Below, one piece after another: positions 1 to 4,834 of a stretch of 6,283 bases of DNA (its first letter is position 1; every line of letters starts with the position of its first letter). The DNA is from Clostridiales bacterium (GTDB lineage Bacteria > Bacillota > Clostridia > Tissierellales > Sedimentibacteraceae). The position numbers and the translations under genes are program-made. The notes beneath the pieces are model-generated. The model had not been told where the DNA came from. It saw only the letters and a program-made list of their open reading frames with translations, and did no database searches. Where the stretch lies: the NCBI GenBank assembly GCA_003457065.1, contig DMJQ01000198.1, positions 20,182-26,464 on the forward strand. The letters run 5' to 3'.

Positions 1-786
1 TCCGCCTCCAACGCCTGACTTGGCAGGTATGCCTATGTGAACAGCAAATTCTCCCGAGGCATCATACAGCCCGCAGGTTGACATCAGTGTCTTTGTTATG
101 CGGCAGATGTGCCTTGGAACAATGTTTTCGCCGGTCTTTGGAGAAATACCGTCGTTGGCGAGGACGCAGCCTATGTTTGCAATATCACGGCAGTCCACTT
201 CTATGGAGCATTGCTTGAAATAAACGTCAAGAATTTCTTCCACTGAGCCTTCTATCACATTGCAGCTCTTCATGAAATATGCAATGGAGCGGTTTCTGTC
301 ACCTGTTAATTTCTCGGATAAGTATACGTTTTCGTTAATTTTAATATTTTCGTTGTCAGATAATTTTTTTGCAAGATTCAGTATTCTTTCGATTTTTGAA
401 TCCACAGTATCACCTGCCAGCAGTGAAGTAGTTGCGATTGCCCCGGCATTAATCATAGGATTAAAAGGCTTATGGATATTTTTTAGTTCCAGATCTACAA
501 TTGAATTAAAGCTGTCGCCTGTAGGCTCCATGCCGACCTTTTCAAACACTTTGTTTTCACCGTTATCCATTAATGACAAAATCAGCGTCAAAATTTTTGA
601 AATGCTCTGCATAGTAAATTTTTTGCTGTAGTCGCCGGCAAAATACTTCTGTCCATCCAGTGTTATGAGACATACGCCGAGATCATCGGGATTTGCTTTT
701 GCCAGTTCCGGAATATATGTGGCAACGTTACCCTGACTGGTATACTCAATATTATTTTCTATGATGTTTTTAAAAATATCCTCCAT
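1..786 (-). CDS. glsA: Glutaminase (serine-dependent, GlsA family), 3' end missing
   Basis: Cytoplasmic L-glutaminase, which hydrolyses glutamine to glutamate and ammonia. The 262 residues visible read in one frame from an ATG at 786-784 with a GGGGG ribosome binding site 7 bases upstream. The family signatures are clear: GNVATYIPELA (19-29), the catalytic Ser-x-x-Lys as QSISK (S61, K64), NPMINAGAIA (109-118), YLSEKLTGDRNR (155-166) and SGVGGG at the window edge. Residues expected to contact glutamine in this beta-lactamase-like family are all in place: S61, N113, E158, N165, Y189, Y241 and V259. Full-length members have about 305-310 residues, so roughly 45 C-terminal residues lie outside the window; there is no sign of a frameshift. 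It is transcribed away from the DUF3810 gene, from a shared control region. The start is supported by the ribosome binding site and by the usual N-terminal length. Physiological role (nitrogen supply or acid resistance) cannot be read from the sequence. Confidence 0.96.
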   Translation of the reverse strand, partial: MEDIFKNIIENNIEYTSQGNVATYIPELAKANPDDLGVCLITLDGQKYFAGDYSKKFTMQSISKILTLILSLMDNGENKVFEKVGMEPTGDSFNSIVDLELKNIHKPFNPMINAGAIATTSLLAGDTVDSKIERILNLAKKLSDNENIKINENVYLSEKLTGDRNRSIAYFMKSCNVIEGSVEEILDVYFKQCSIEVDCRDIANIGCVLANDGISPKTGENIVPRHICRITKTLMSTCGLYDASGEFAVHIGIPAKSGVGGG

Positions 787-824
787 GAAATCCCCCACAG
801 TATAATAATATATTATTCGCATAT

Positions 825-853
825 ATTTTACCATATACAAGGTTGTCCTGCAA
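825..853 (-). promoter_or_regulatory. Candidate glsA promoter with extended -10
   Basis: On the minus strand, TTGCAG (853-848) is followed after 17 bp by TAAAAT (830-825), and the -10 is preceded by TG (TGGTAAAAT), an extended -10. A second possible pair lies just downstream: TTGTAT (840-835), 17 bp, AATAAT (817-812). Either fits a sigma-A promoter with a 5' leader of about 20-35 bases before the glsA ATG. Predicted by pattern only; the -35 of the first is weak (3 of 6). Confidence 0.5.
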
Positions 854-859
854 GGACAA
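843..859. promoter_or_regulatory. 17-bp palindrome overlapping the glsA -35, possible operator
   Basis: TTGTCCT and AGGACAA form a perfect 7-bp inverted repeat around a 3-base centre (GCA). It covers the proposed glsA -35 element, the usual position for a repressor operator. It is too short and has no T-run, so it is not an intrinsic terminator. No regulator gene is in the window, so the ligand and the protein are unknown. Confidence 0.4.
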
Positions 860-870
860 AGTTAAGTTAC

Positions 871-888
871 GTATTGGTTTTTCAATAC
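871..888. repeat. 6-bp inverted repeat GTATTG/CAATAC
   Basis: Perfect arms GTATTG (871-876) and CAATAC (883-888) flank a T-rich 6-base centre, midway between the two divergent start codons. It could be a second protein-binding site, but a repeat this short can occur by chance in AT-rich DNA. The rest of 787-980 holds only the promoters listed; I see no gene in it. Confidence 0.3.
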
Positions 889-942
889 TTCCCTTATTTT
901 TATGCAGTAATGCTAATTTTTTATAAATAAAGATATAGAATA

Positions 943-951
943 TGTTATAAT
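943..951 (+). promoter_or_regulatory. Extended -10 promoter of the DUF3810 gene
   Basis: TGTTATAAT contains a consensus -10 (TATAAT, 946-951) with an upstream TG, the extended -10 form that tolerates a poor -35. No good TTGACA-like -35 is seen at the right distance. The expected transcript would start near 958, about 23 bases before the ATG at 981, leaving room for the AAGGGGA ribosome binding site at 968-974. Confidence 0.6.
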
Positions 952-980
952 ATAAAAAAAGTAATATAAGGGGATTTTTT

Positions 981-2066
981 ATGAGAAAAAGAATTCTGGT
1001 GCTGGCTCTCATGCCCGTTTCACTGGTTCTTACATTGTATGCCAGGTATAATCTGAACTTTGCCGAATTTTATGCTTTGAAAGTATATCCTGTTTTTGCC
1101 GGGGCAGTTTCAGCTCTCACATCAAGGATAAGCTTTTCACTTGCCGAGCTTGTAATAATAGCGGCACTAATTACGGCAATTGTTTATTTTCTTGTGACTT
1201 TGACAAAAACAATAACTAAAAAGTCATCACGATATTTTAAAGATTTCTTTTTAAATATTGCTGCCGCACTGAGCATAATATACTTTTTGTTCGTTCTTTT
1301 TTGCGGCATTAATTATTACAGAAACGAATTTACATATTACAGCGGCCTTGAAATCAGGGAATCTACAAAATCGGAACTCATCGGCTTATGCAAAATACTG
1401 ATAAGTGATGCCAACGAAATGAGAAAAGATCTCAATACGGGCGGTGATGGAACTGCAGAGCTTCTTGACGGCGATTATCACAAAACGGCAGACAGGGCTA
1501 AGACAGCTTTTGATGACATTTCCAAAAAGTATGAAATCCTTAAGGGAAATTATCCTGCTCCGAAAACCGTGTTTTTTTCGGACTGTATGTCTCACATGCG
1601 GATAACGGGCATGTTTTTTCCGTTTACATTTGAGGCGAATGTAAATGTGAGCATACCGGCATACCAGGTACCTTCCACCATGCTGCACGAACTGGTGCAC
1701 CTCCGAGGCTTTATGAGAGAGGATGAGGCAAATTTCATTTCCTACCTTGCATGCATAAATTCAGGCTTTGAAGATTTTGCATACAGCGGTACTACGCTTG
1801 CTCTTTCTTACAGCATGAATGCACTGTACTATGAAGACTATGATGCCTTTGCAGAGCTATCCCAAACCTATTCGGAGGATGTTAAAAATGATATGAGGCA
1901 ATCGGCAGCTTATTGGAAGCAGTTTGAAACCAAGGTTGCGGAAATATCCGATAAAGTTAATGACAGCTATTTAAAAGCCAACAATCAGGAGGACGGAGTC
2001 AAAAGCTACGGCAGAATGCTTGGTTTGCTGCTGGCGTATTATTCGGATCGCATCAAAAGTCTGTAG
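981..2066 (+). CDS. DUF3810 membrane protein, putative zinc metallopeptidase
   Basis: The 361-residue product matches the DUF3810 family. Three hydrophobic segments come first (about 4-22, 54-74 and 90-112), then a soluble domain. That domain carries the gluzincin-like motif HELVH (H236, E237, H240) followed by LRGF and REDEANFISYLAC (246-258), in which E247 or E249 is a plausible third zinc ligand. A conserved-looking FPFTFEANVN stretch (213-222) precedes it. Family knowledge: DUF3810 proteins are predicted membrane-bound metallopeptidases without an assigned substrate. The hydrophobic N-terminus anchors it in the membrane; which side the catalytic domain faces is not certain. Start is the ATG at 981 with AAGGGGA 6 bases upstream. 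It is followed after 68 bp by the DUF1540 gene on the same strand; co-transcription is possible because no terminator is visible between them. The peptidase function is inferred from the motif alone. Confidence 0.9.
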   Translation: MRKRILVLALMPVSLVLTLYARYNLNFAEFYALKVYPVFAGAVSALTSRISFSLAELVIIAALITAIVYFLVTLTKTITKKSSRYFKDFFLNIAAALSIIYFLFVLFCGINYYRNEFTYYSGLEIRESTKSELIGLCKILISDANEMRKDLNTGGDGTAELLDGDYHKTADRAKTAFDDISKKYEILKGNYPAPKTVFFSDCMSHMRITGMFFPFTFEANVNVSIPAYQVPSTMLHELVHLRGFMREDEANFISYLACINSGFEDFAYSGTTLALSYSMNALYYEDYDAFAELSQTYSEDVKNDMRQSAAYWKQFETKVAEISDKVNDSYLKANNQEDGVKSYGRMLGLLLAYYSDRIKSL

Positions 2067-2134
2067 TTAATCATGCTGAATAATAAGGTCAATTAAGGTT
2101 AAACTATTGAAAAATTCAATTGGAGGAAACTTAA

Positions 2135-2443
2135 ATGGCAAATATTGTTTGTACAGTATCCAACTGTTATTACAACAAAAGAGAAGGCTGCACGGCTTCT
2201 GCGCTGGATGTGGATGGAGAAAGGGCTGATGAAAGCCGTTCAACATGCTGCGATACATTTATAGAGCAGAAACCCGGAGCTAAAAGTTCCGTTGAGGAAC
2301 CGAAAAGTGAAACAGATATTAAATGCAGTGCGGTAAAATGCGTATACAATGATAATAAAAAATGTGATGCGTCAAGAATAGTCGTAAACGGTAAAAATGC
2401 CGGCCATCCTGAAGAAACATGCTGCAGCACGTTTAAAAGCTAA
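2135..2443 (+). CDS. Small cysteine-rich protein with two DUF1540 units
   Basis: A 102-residue protein built of two copies of the DUF1540 unit, at about 3-42 and 61-100, joined by an acidic and lysine-rich linker. Both units have exactly the same cysteine spacing, C-x4-C-x7-C-x18-CC: C6, C11, C19, C38, C39 and C64, C69, C77, C96, C97. There is no signal peptide or membrane segment, so it should be cytoplasmic or spore-associated. Family knowledge: DUF1540 is common in Clostridia and is thought to bind metal through its cysteines; no reaction is established. GGAGG at 2122-2126 lies 8 bases before the ATG, a strong ribosome binding site. Just upstream is a small inverted repeat, ATTGAA/TTCAAT (2106-2120). 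It may be co-transcribed with the DUF3810 gene. Family assignment is firm; function is not known. Confidence 0.9.
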   Translation: MANIVCTVSNCYYNKREGCTASALDVDGERADESRSTCCDTFIEQKPGAKSSVEEPKSETDIKCSAVKCVYNDNKKCDASRIVVNGKNAGHPEETCCSTFKS

Positions 2444-2463
2444 TTATGAATTAAAGCAGTAAA

Positions 2464-2535
2464 GGCTGCTGCAACAGACGTGTCCGTCATTCTGAGATTA
2501 ACGTGGATGGCGGATTTATCGCTGCCGCAGCAGCT
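2464..2535 (+). other. GC-rich stem-loop after the DUF1540 gene
   Basis: GCTGCTGC (2465-2472) can pair perfectly with GCAGCAGC (2527-2534), with one more G-U pair outside (2464/2535), enclosing 54 bases that contain weaker hairpins (GACG/CGTC, 2477-2488). A competing short hairpin, AGCAG (2455-2459) with CTGCT (2466-2470), would use the same left arm. Six T follow at 2542-2547, but seven bases after the stem, so this is a poor intrinsic terminator. The interior contains CGTCATTCTGAG (2485-2496), a string I recall from dispersed repeats of some environmental bacteria, so it may be a decayed repeat; this is only a recollection. Confidence 0.4.
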
Positions 2536-2555
2536 ATAATATTTTTTGTAAATAT

Positions 2556-2634
2556 AAAATCCGTGTGTTTCAAGTCATGAGGCATATCCGCTAAAGCGAC
2601 AGAATGGGTAAGCCGCCTATGAGTACCGGGTTTT
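2556..2634 (+). other. Nested imperfect stem-loop upstream of apbE, unassigned
   Basis: A 79-base element folds into three stacked helices. The outer one is AAAATCCG (2556-2563) with CGGGTTTT (2627-2634), 8 bp with one G-U. The middle one is TCAT-AGGC (2575-2583, one bulged G) with GCCTATGA (2615-2622), 8 bp. The inner one is TATCC (2585-2589) with GGGTA (2606-2610), or alternatively a CGC-TAAA-GCG hairpin (2589-2598). It lies 60 bases before the apbE ATG. This could be the aptamer of a cis-acting leader RNA, a small RNA, or a repeat-type palindrome such as a REP or MITE. I compared it from memory with common riboswitch cores and found no match. The region 2444-2693 otherwise contains no gene. 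Confidence 0.45.
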
Positions 2635-2647
2635 GAGAATTATTTTA

Positions 2648-2676
2648 TTGATATTATTAATTTTATTTGGTATTAT
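2648..2676 (+). promoter_or_regulatory. apbE: Candidate promoter immediately before apbE
   Basis: TTGATA (2648-2653), 17 bp, TATTAT (2671-2676), with TG before the -10 (TGGTATTAT): a good sigma-A match on paper. The difficulty is position: transcription would begin near 2683, inside the GGGGTGA ribosome binding site (2682-2688), leaving a leader of only about 11 bases. Either apbE has a very short leader or this match is fortuitous and the real promoter lies upstream, for example at the consensus TATAAT at 2535-2540, which lacks a visible -35. Confidence 0.4.
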
Positions 2677-2693
2677 AACTTGGGGTGATAAAC

Positions 2694-3818
2694 ATGAAGA
2701 AGATAGTTGCTTTAATTCTGACAGGAATCTTAATTTTTACTTTTATGACAGGCTGTCAGCATAATGAAGATCCGGTAGTTGATAATGAAAATCCGGCACC
2801 TGAACAGGAGGCATATAAAAAGTATTCATCTACTTTTTTAGATACATTTGATACTGTGACACAGGTTGTGGGCTATACTGAAACAGAAGAAGAATTTAAC
2901 GGATATGTGGAAAAAATCCACGAAAGGATGTTGGAACTTCACAAGTTATATGATAAATACAATGACTATGAAGGAATCAACAACATAAAAACAATCAATG
3001 ACAATGCAGGCGTGAAGCCGGTAAAGGTCAGCAAAGACATTATTGATTTAATCCTTTTCTCTAAGAATATGTACGAAGATGTGGGAACACAAACTAACAT
3101 AGCCATGGGTTCCGTTCTTGAAATCTGGCATGAGTACAGAGATGAAGCAGAGGCAGATCCTGAAAATGCAAAAATACCTCCCATGGATGATTTGCTTGCG
3201 GCAAGTGAACACACAGACATCGACAAGGTAATAGTGGATGTGGATAGCAGTACAGTCTACCTGAACGATCCTTTAATGAGCCTTGATGTGGGTGCTGTTG
3301 CAAAGGGTTATGCCACAGAGGTAGTTGTGCGCGAAATAACCGAAGAAGGATTTAAATCTGGAATCATAAGCGCAGGCGGAAATATTCGTGCTTTCGGAAA
3401 ACCCATGGACGGCATAAGAGACAAATGGGGAGTCGGAATTCAGAATCAAGACAGCGCAATAGGAAATTCAGAAGAAAGCATTTTGGAAACAGTATTTTTA
3501 ACGGATGCTTCCGTGGTAACAAGCGGTGATTACCAAAGATTTTATATGGTTGGAGATAAAGTGATCCACCATTTGATTGATCCGAAAACACTGATGCCGG
3601 GAGATTATTTCAGAGCCGTGTCTGTGGTTACCGCAGATTCCGGAAAAGCCGACTTTTTGTCGACGACAGTATTCTTGCTTTCGTATGAAGAAGGCAGGCA
3701 GTTAGTGGAATCATTGGACGGTGTAGAAGCTATGTGGGTGTTTAAAGACGGCAGAATCGAAACCACGGACGGAATGAAACAAATAATGAAAAGTAACGGT
3801 GCCACTGCAAATAACTGA
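2694..3818 (+). CDS. apbE: FAD:protein FMN transferase, lipoprotein (ApbE family)
   Basis: ApbE cleaves FAD and attaches the FMN moiety through a phosphoester bond to Thr/Ser of extracytoplasmic target proteins, for example RNF/NQR subunits and FMN-binding-domain proteins. The 374-residue product begins with a lipoprotein signal peptide (MKK, hydrophobic 4-18, lipobox MTGC), so C21 should be lipidated and the enzyme held on the outer face of the membrane. Family motifs follow in order: DTFDTV (50-55), DVGAVAKGYA (198-207), SAGGNIRAFG (226-235), TSGDYQRF (276-283), HHLIDPKTLMP (292-302) and ADFLSTTVF (319-327), whose D320 and T324 are the expected Mg2+ ligands. Length is normal for the family. 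I chose the ATG at 2694, 5 bases after GGGGTGA; an in-frame GTG at 2685 lies inside that ribosome binding site. No flavinylation target is encoded in the window, so the substrate protein must be elsewhere. Confidence 0.95.
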   Translation: MKKIVALILTGILIFTFMTGCQHNEDPVVDNENPAPEQEAYKKYSSTFLDTFDTVTQVVGYTETEEEFNGYVEKIHERMLELHKLYDKYNDYEGINNIKTINDNAGVKPVKVSKDIIDLILFSKNMYEDVGTQTNIAMGSVLEIWHEYRDEAEADPENAKIPPMDDLLAASEHTDIDKVIVDVDSSTVYLNDPLMSLDVGAVAKGYATEVVVREITEEGFKSGIISAGGNIRAFGKPMDGIRDKWGVGIQNQDSAIGNSEESILETVFLTDASVVTSGDYQRFYMVGDKVIHHLIDPKTLMPGDYFRAVSVVTADSGKADFLSTTVFLLSYEEGRQLVESLDGVEAMWVFKDGRIETTDGMKQIMKSNGATANN

Positions 3819-3828
3819 TGCAAATAAC
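3806..3828 (+). repeat. Tandem 10-bp repeat spanning the apbE stop
   Basis: TGCAAATAAC occurs at 3806-3815 and again at 3819-3828, a period of 13 bp. The first copy encodes the last apbE codons and is followed by the TGA stop; the second lies just outside the gene. This looks like a small tandem duplication. Because 13 is not a multiple of 3 and the stop precedes the second copy, it does not alter the protein. Confidence 0.6.
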
Positions 3829-3831
3829 AAA

Positions 3832-3859
3832 TTGACACCCTTTGAAGAGCAGGTAAAAT
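3832..3859 (+). promoter_or_regulatory. yfbR: yfbR promoter
   Basis: A consensus -35, TTGACA (3832-3837), then 16 bp and TAAAAT (3854-3859) make a convincing sigma-A promoter in the 76-bp gap after apbE. Transcription should start near 3866, giving a leader of about 29 bases with GAGG (3884-3887) 7 bases before the yfbR ATG. This implies that yfbR can be expressed independently of apbE. Confidence 0.7.
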
Positions 3860-3894
3860 TAACATAATTGAATATTGCTTTGTGAGGATTGGAA

Positions 3895-4476
3895 ATGAAA
3901 AAATCAAACTTTTTTGCTTTCATATCAAGAATGAAATATATAAACCGCTGGGGTTTAATGCGCAGCATAAAAGAGGAAAATGTGTCTGAACACAGTCTGG
4001 ATGTTGCGGTAATTGCGCATGCTCTTGCAATTATTCAAAAGAAGCGTCTGAATATGAATACAGACCTGTACAAAACTGTGCTGTATGCCATTTATCACGA
4101 TGCTTCAGAAATTTTAACCGGAGATTTACCTACTCCCGTGAAGTATTTTAATCCTGCAATAAATAAGGCGTATAAGGAAGTCGAGATGTCGGCAAACAGA
4201 ATCCTTTTAGAAATGCTGCCGGATGACTTTCGGGATGATTATGCTTCCGTGCTTGTTCCGAGAGATGAAGATGCGGAAATCTGGAAGACAGTCAAGGCTG
4301 CCGATAAAATAAGTGCATATATCAAGTGCATTGAAGAAGAAAAGTCGGGCAACAGGGAATTTATAAAGGCAAAACAGTCCCTGCTTAAGGAAATCAACAA
4401 TATGGACAAGCAGGACGTTAAAATATTCATGGATGAATTTTTAGAAGGATATGGTCTTACTTTAGATGAGATGTAA
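3895..4476 (+). CDS. yfbR: 5'-deoxynucleotidase YfbR (HD domain)
   Basis: Cytoplasmic HD-domain phosphohydrolase that removes the 5'-phosphate from deoxyribonucleoside monophosphates (dAMP, dTMP and others), a step in dNTP-pool balance. The 193-residue product aligns along its whole length with the E. coli enzyme as I remember it, starting with KKSNFFAFISRMKYINRW. Metal and substrate residues fall at the same numbers: R18, W19, H33 (in ENVSEHS), H68 and D69 (YHDASEILTGDLPTPVKYF, 67-85), E72, D77 and D137 (KAADKIS). None is missing. I chose the ATG at 3895, 7 bases after GAGG; an in-frame TTG at 3889 is only one base from that site and is unlikely. It has its own promoter, and its TAA stop is the first triplet of a long inverted repeat that probably ends the transcript. 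Confidence 0.96.
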   Translation: MKKSNFFAFISRMKYINRWGLMRSIKEENVSEHSLDVAVIAHALAIIQKKRLNMNTDLYKTVLYAIYHDASEILTGDLPTPVKYFNPAINKAYKEVEMSANRILLEMLPDDFRDDYASVLVPRDEDAEIWKTVKAADKISAYIKCIEEEKSGNREFIKAKQSLLKEINNMDKQDVKIFMDEFLEGYGLTLDEM

Positions 4477-4523
4477 TAAAATAAAGTTATAATCGATGAG
4501 ATGATTATAACTTTATTTTATTA
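4474..4523 (+). terminator. 21-bp perfect inverted repeat, probable AT-rich terminator
   Basis: Positions 4474-4494 and 4503-4523 are exact reverse complements, 21 bp, around the 8-base loop GATGAGAT (4495-4502). The arms contain only two G-C pairs. The left arm starts with the yfbR stop codon; the right arm ends in CTTTATTTTATTA, which resembles the T-rich tail of a terminator but sits inside the stem. It may terminate in both directions or protect the mRNA 3' end. The lack of a GC-rich stem base makes this an atypical intrinsic terminator, so the terminator call is an inference while the repeat itself is certain. Confidence 0.6.
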
Positions 4524-4540
4524 GATTATAACTGCCGGTG

Positions 4541-4549
4541 TGTTATACT
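4541..4549 (+). promoter_or_regulatory. Extended -10 promoter of the DUF3343 gene
   Basis: TGTTATACT holds TATACT (4544-4549) with the extended TG. The region where a -35 would lie overlaps the end of the yfbR inverted repeat and does not resemble TTGACA. Transcription would start near 4556, about 48 bases before the chosen ATG at 4604. Confidence 0.45.
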
Positions 4550-4603
4550 TATATTAACTTAATGAGTAAGAAATTTACTTTTAGATGTACAGAAGGTATA
4601 ACT

Positions 4604-4828
4604 ATGAAGCAGTATAATTACATGACATTTAAATCAGTTTCCTATGCCATGAAGGTGGAATCAGCTTTAAGAAAATATGATATACAATATAAAATAATAC
4701 CGGTGCCAAGAAGCATAAGTTCAAGCTGCGGTCTGTGCATAAGATTTTTCGGAGATGATATTGACAGGCTCAAATCAATCATTGAAGATAACAGTCTCAT
4801 ATATGAAAAAATATATATGGAAGCATAA
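4604..4828 (+). CDS. DUF3343 protein, putative S/Se-carrier-like
   Basis: A 74-residue soluble protein that fits the DUF3343 family (also described as Se/S-carrier-like). The features are a beta-alpha start (YNYMTFKSVSYAMKVESALRK, in two parts 4-13 and 14-24), a VPRSISSSCGL core (34-44) with the conserved Cys42-Gly43, a second cysteine at C45, and a short C-terminal alpha-beta. Family knowledge: these proteins often neighbour selenium or sulfur-transfer genes and the cysteine is proposed to carry the chalcogen, but no reaction is established. Here there is no such neighbour. The reading frame stays open upstream to a GTG at 4538, but I chose the ATG at 4604 because AGAAGG (4591-4596) is 7 bases before it and the family begins at this point. 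It ends 6 bp from the convergent ZIP gene, so any transcription past its end would be antisense to that gene. Confidence 0.85.
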   Translation: MKQYNYMTFKSVSYAMKVESALRKYDIQYKIIPVPRSISSSCGLCIRFFGDDIDRLKSIIEDNSLIYEKIYMEA

Positions 4829-4834
4829 GCATAG

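Noticed and set aside
260..631. 123-codon open frame on the plus strand
   Set aside because: It lies wholly inside glsA on the opposite strand, has no matching family, and the glsA frame carries all glutaminase motifs.
770..1012. 80-codon open frame on the minus strand across the divergent region
   Set aside because: It overlaps the starts of both glsA and the DUF3810 gene, reads through their promoters, and gives a low-complexity AT-driven product.
1386..1700. 104-codon minus-strand open frame inside the DUF3810 gene
   Set aside because: It is antisense to the HELVH-containing domain; its His/Arg-rich product is the mirror of that coding sequence.
2067..2430. Two minus-strand open frames over the DUF1540 gene
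   Set aside because: They are antisense to a gene with ten regularly spaced cysteines and a strong GGAGG; no ribosome binding site or family supports them.
2535..2540. Consensus TATAAT as a promoter for a long apbE leader
   Set aside because: No acceptable -35 at 16-18 bp and no extended TG; kept only as an alternative, not listed as a feature.
2556..2634. Assignment of the folded element to a known riboswitch or T-box
   Set aside because: None of the conserved cores I know (T-box GGTGG, GEMM, FMN, TPP, ZTP and others) is present, only isolated short similarities such as GAATGGG and GCCGCCT.
2685..2693. GTG at 2685 as the apbE start
   Set aside because: It lies within the GGGGTGA ribosome binding site and adds three residues before a normal lipoprotein signal; the ATG at 2694 is correctly spaced.
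3889..3894. TTG at 3889 as the yfbR start
   Set aside because: It is one base from GAGG, too close to be used; from the ATG at 3895 the active-site residues fall at the same numbers as in the E. coli enzyme.
4538..4603. GTG at 4538 as the DUF3343 start, adding 22 residues
   Set aside because: It overlaps the extended -10 element, has no ribosome binding site, and the extra residues are unlike the family N-terminus.
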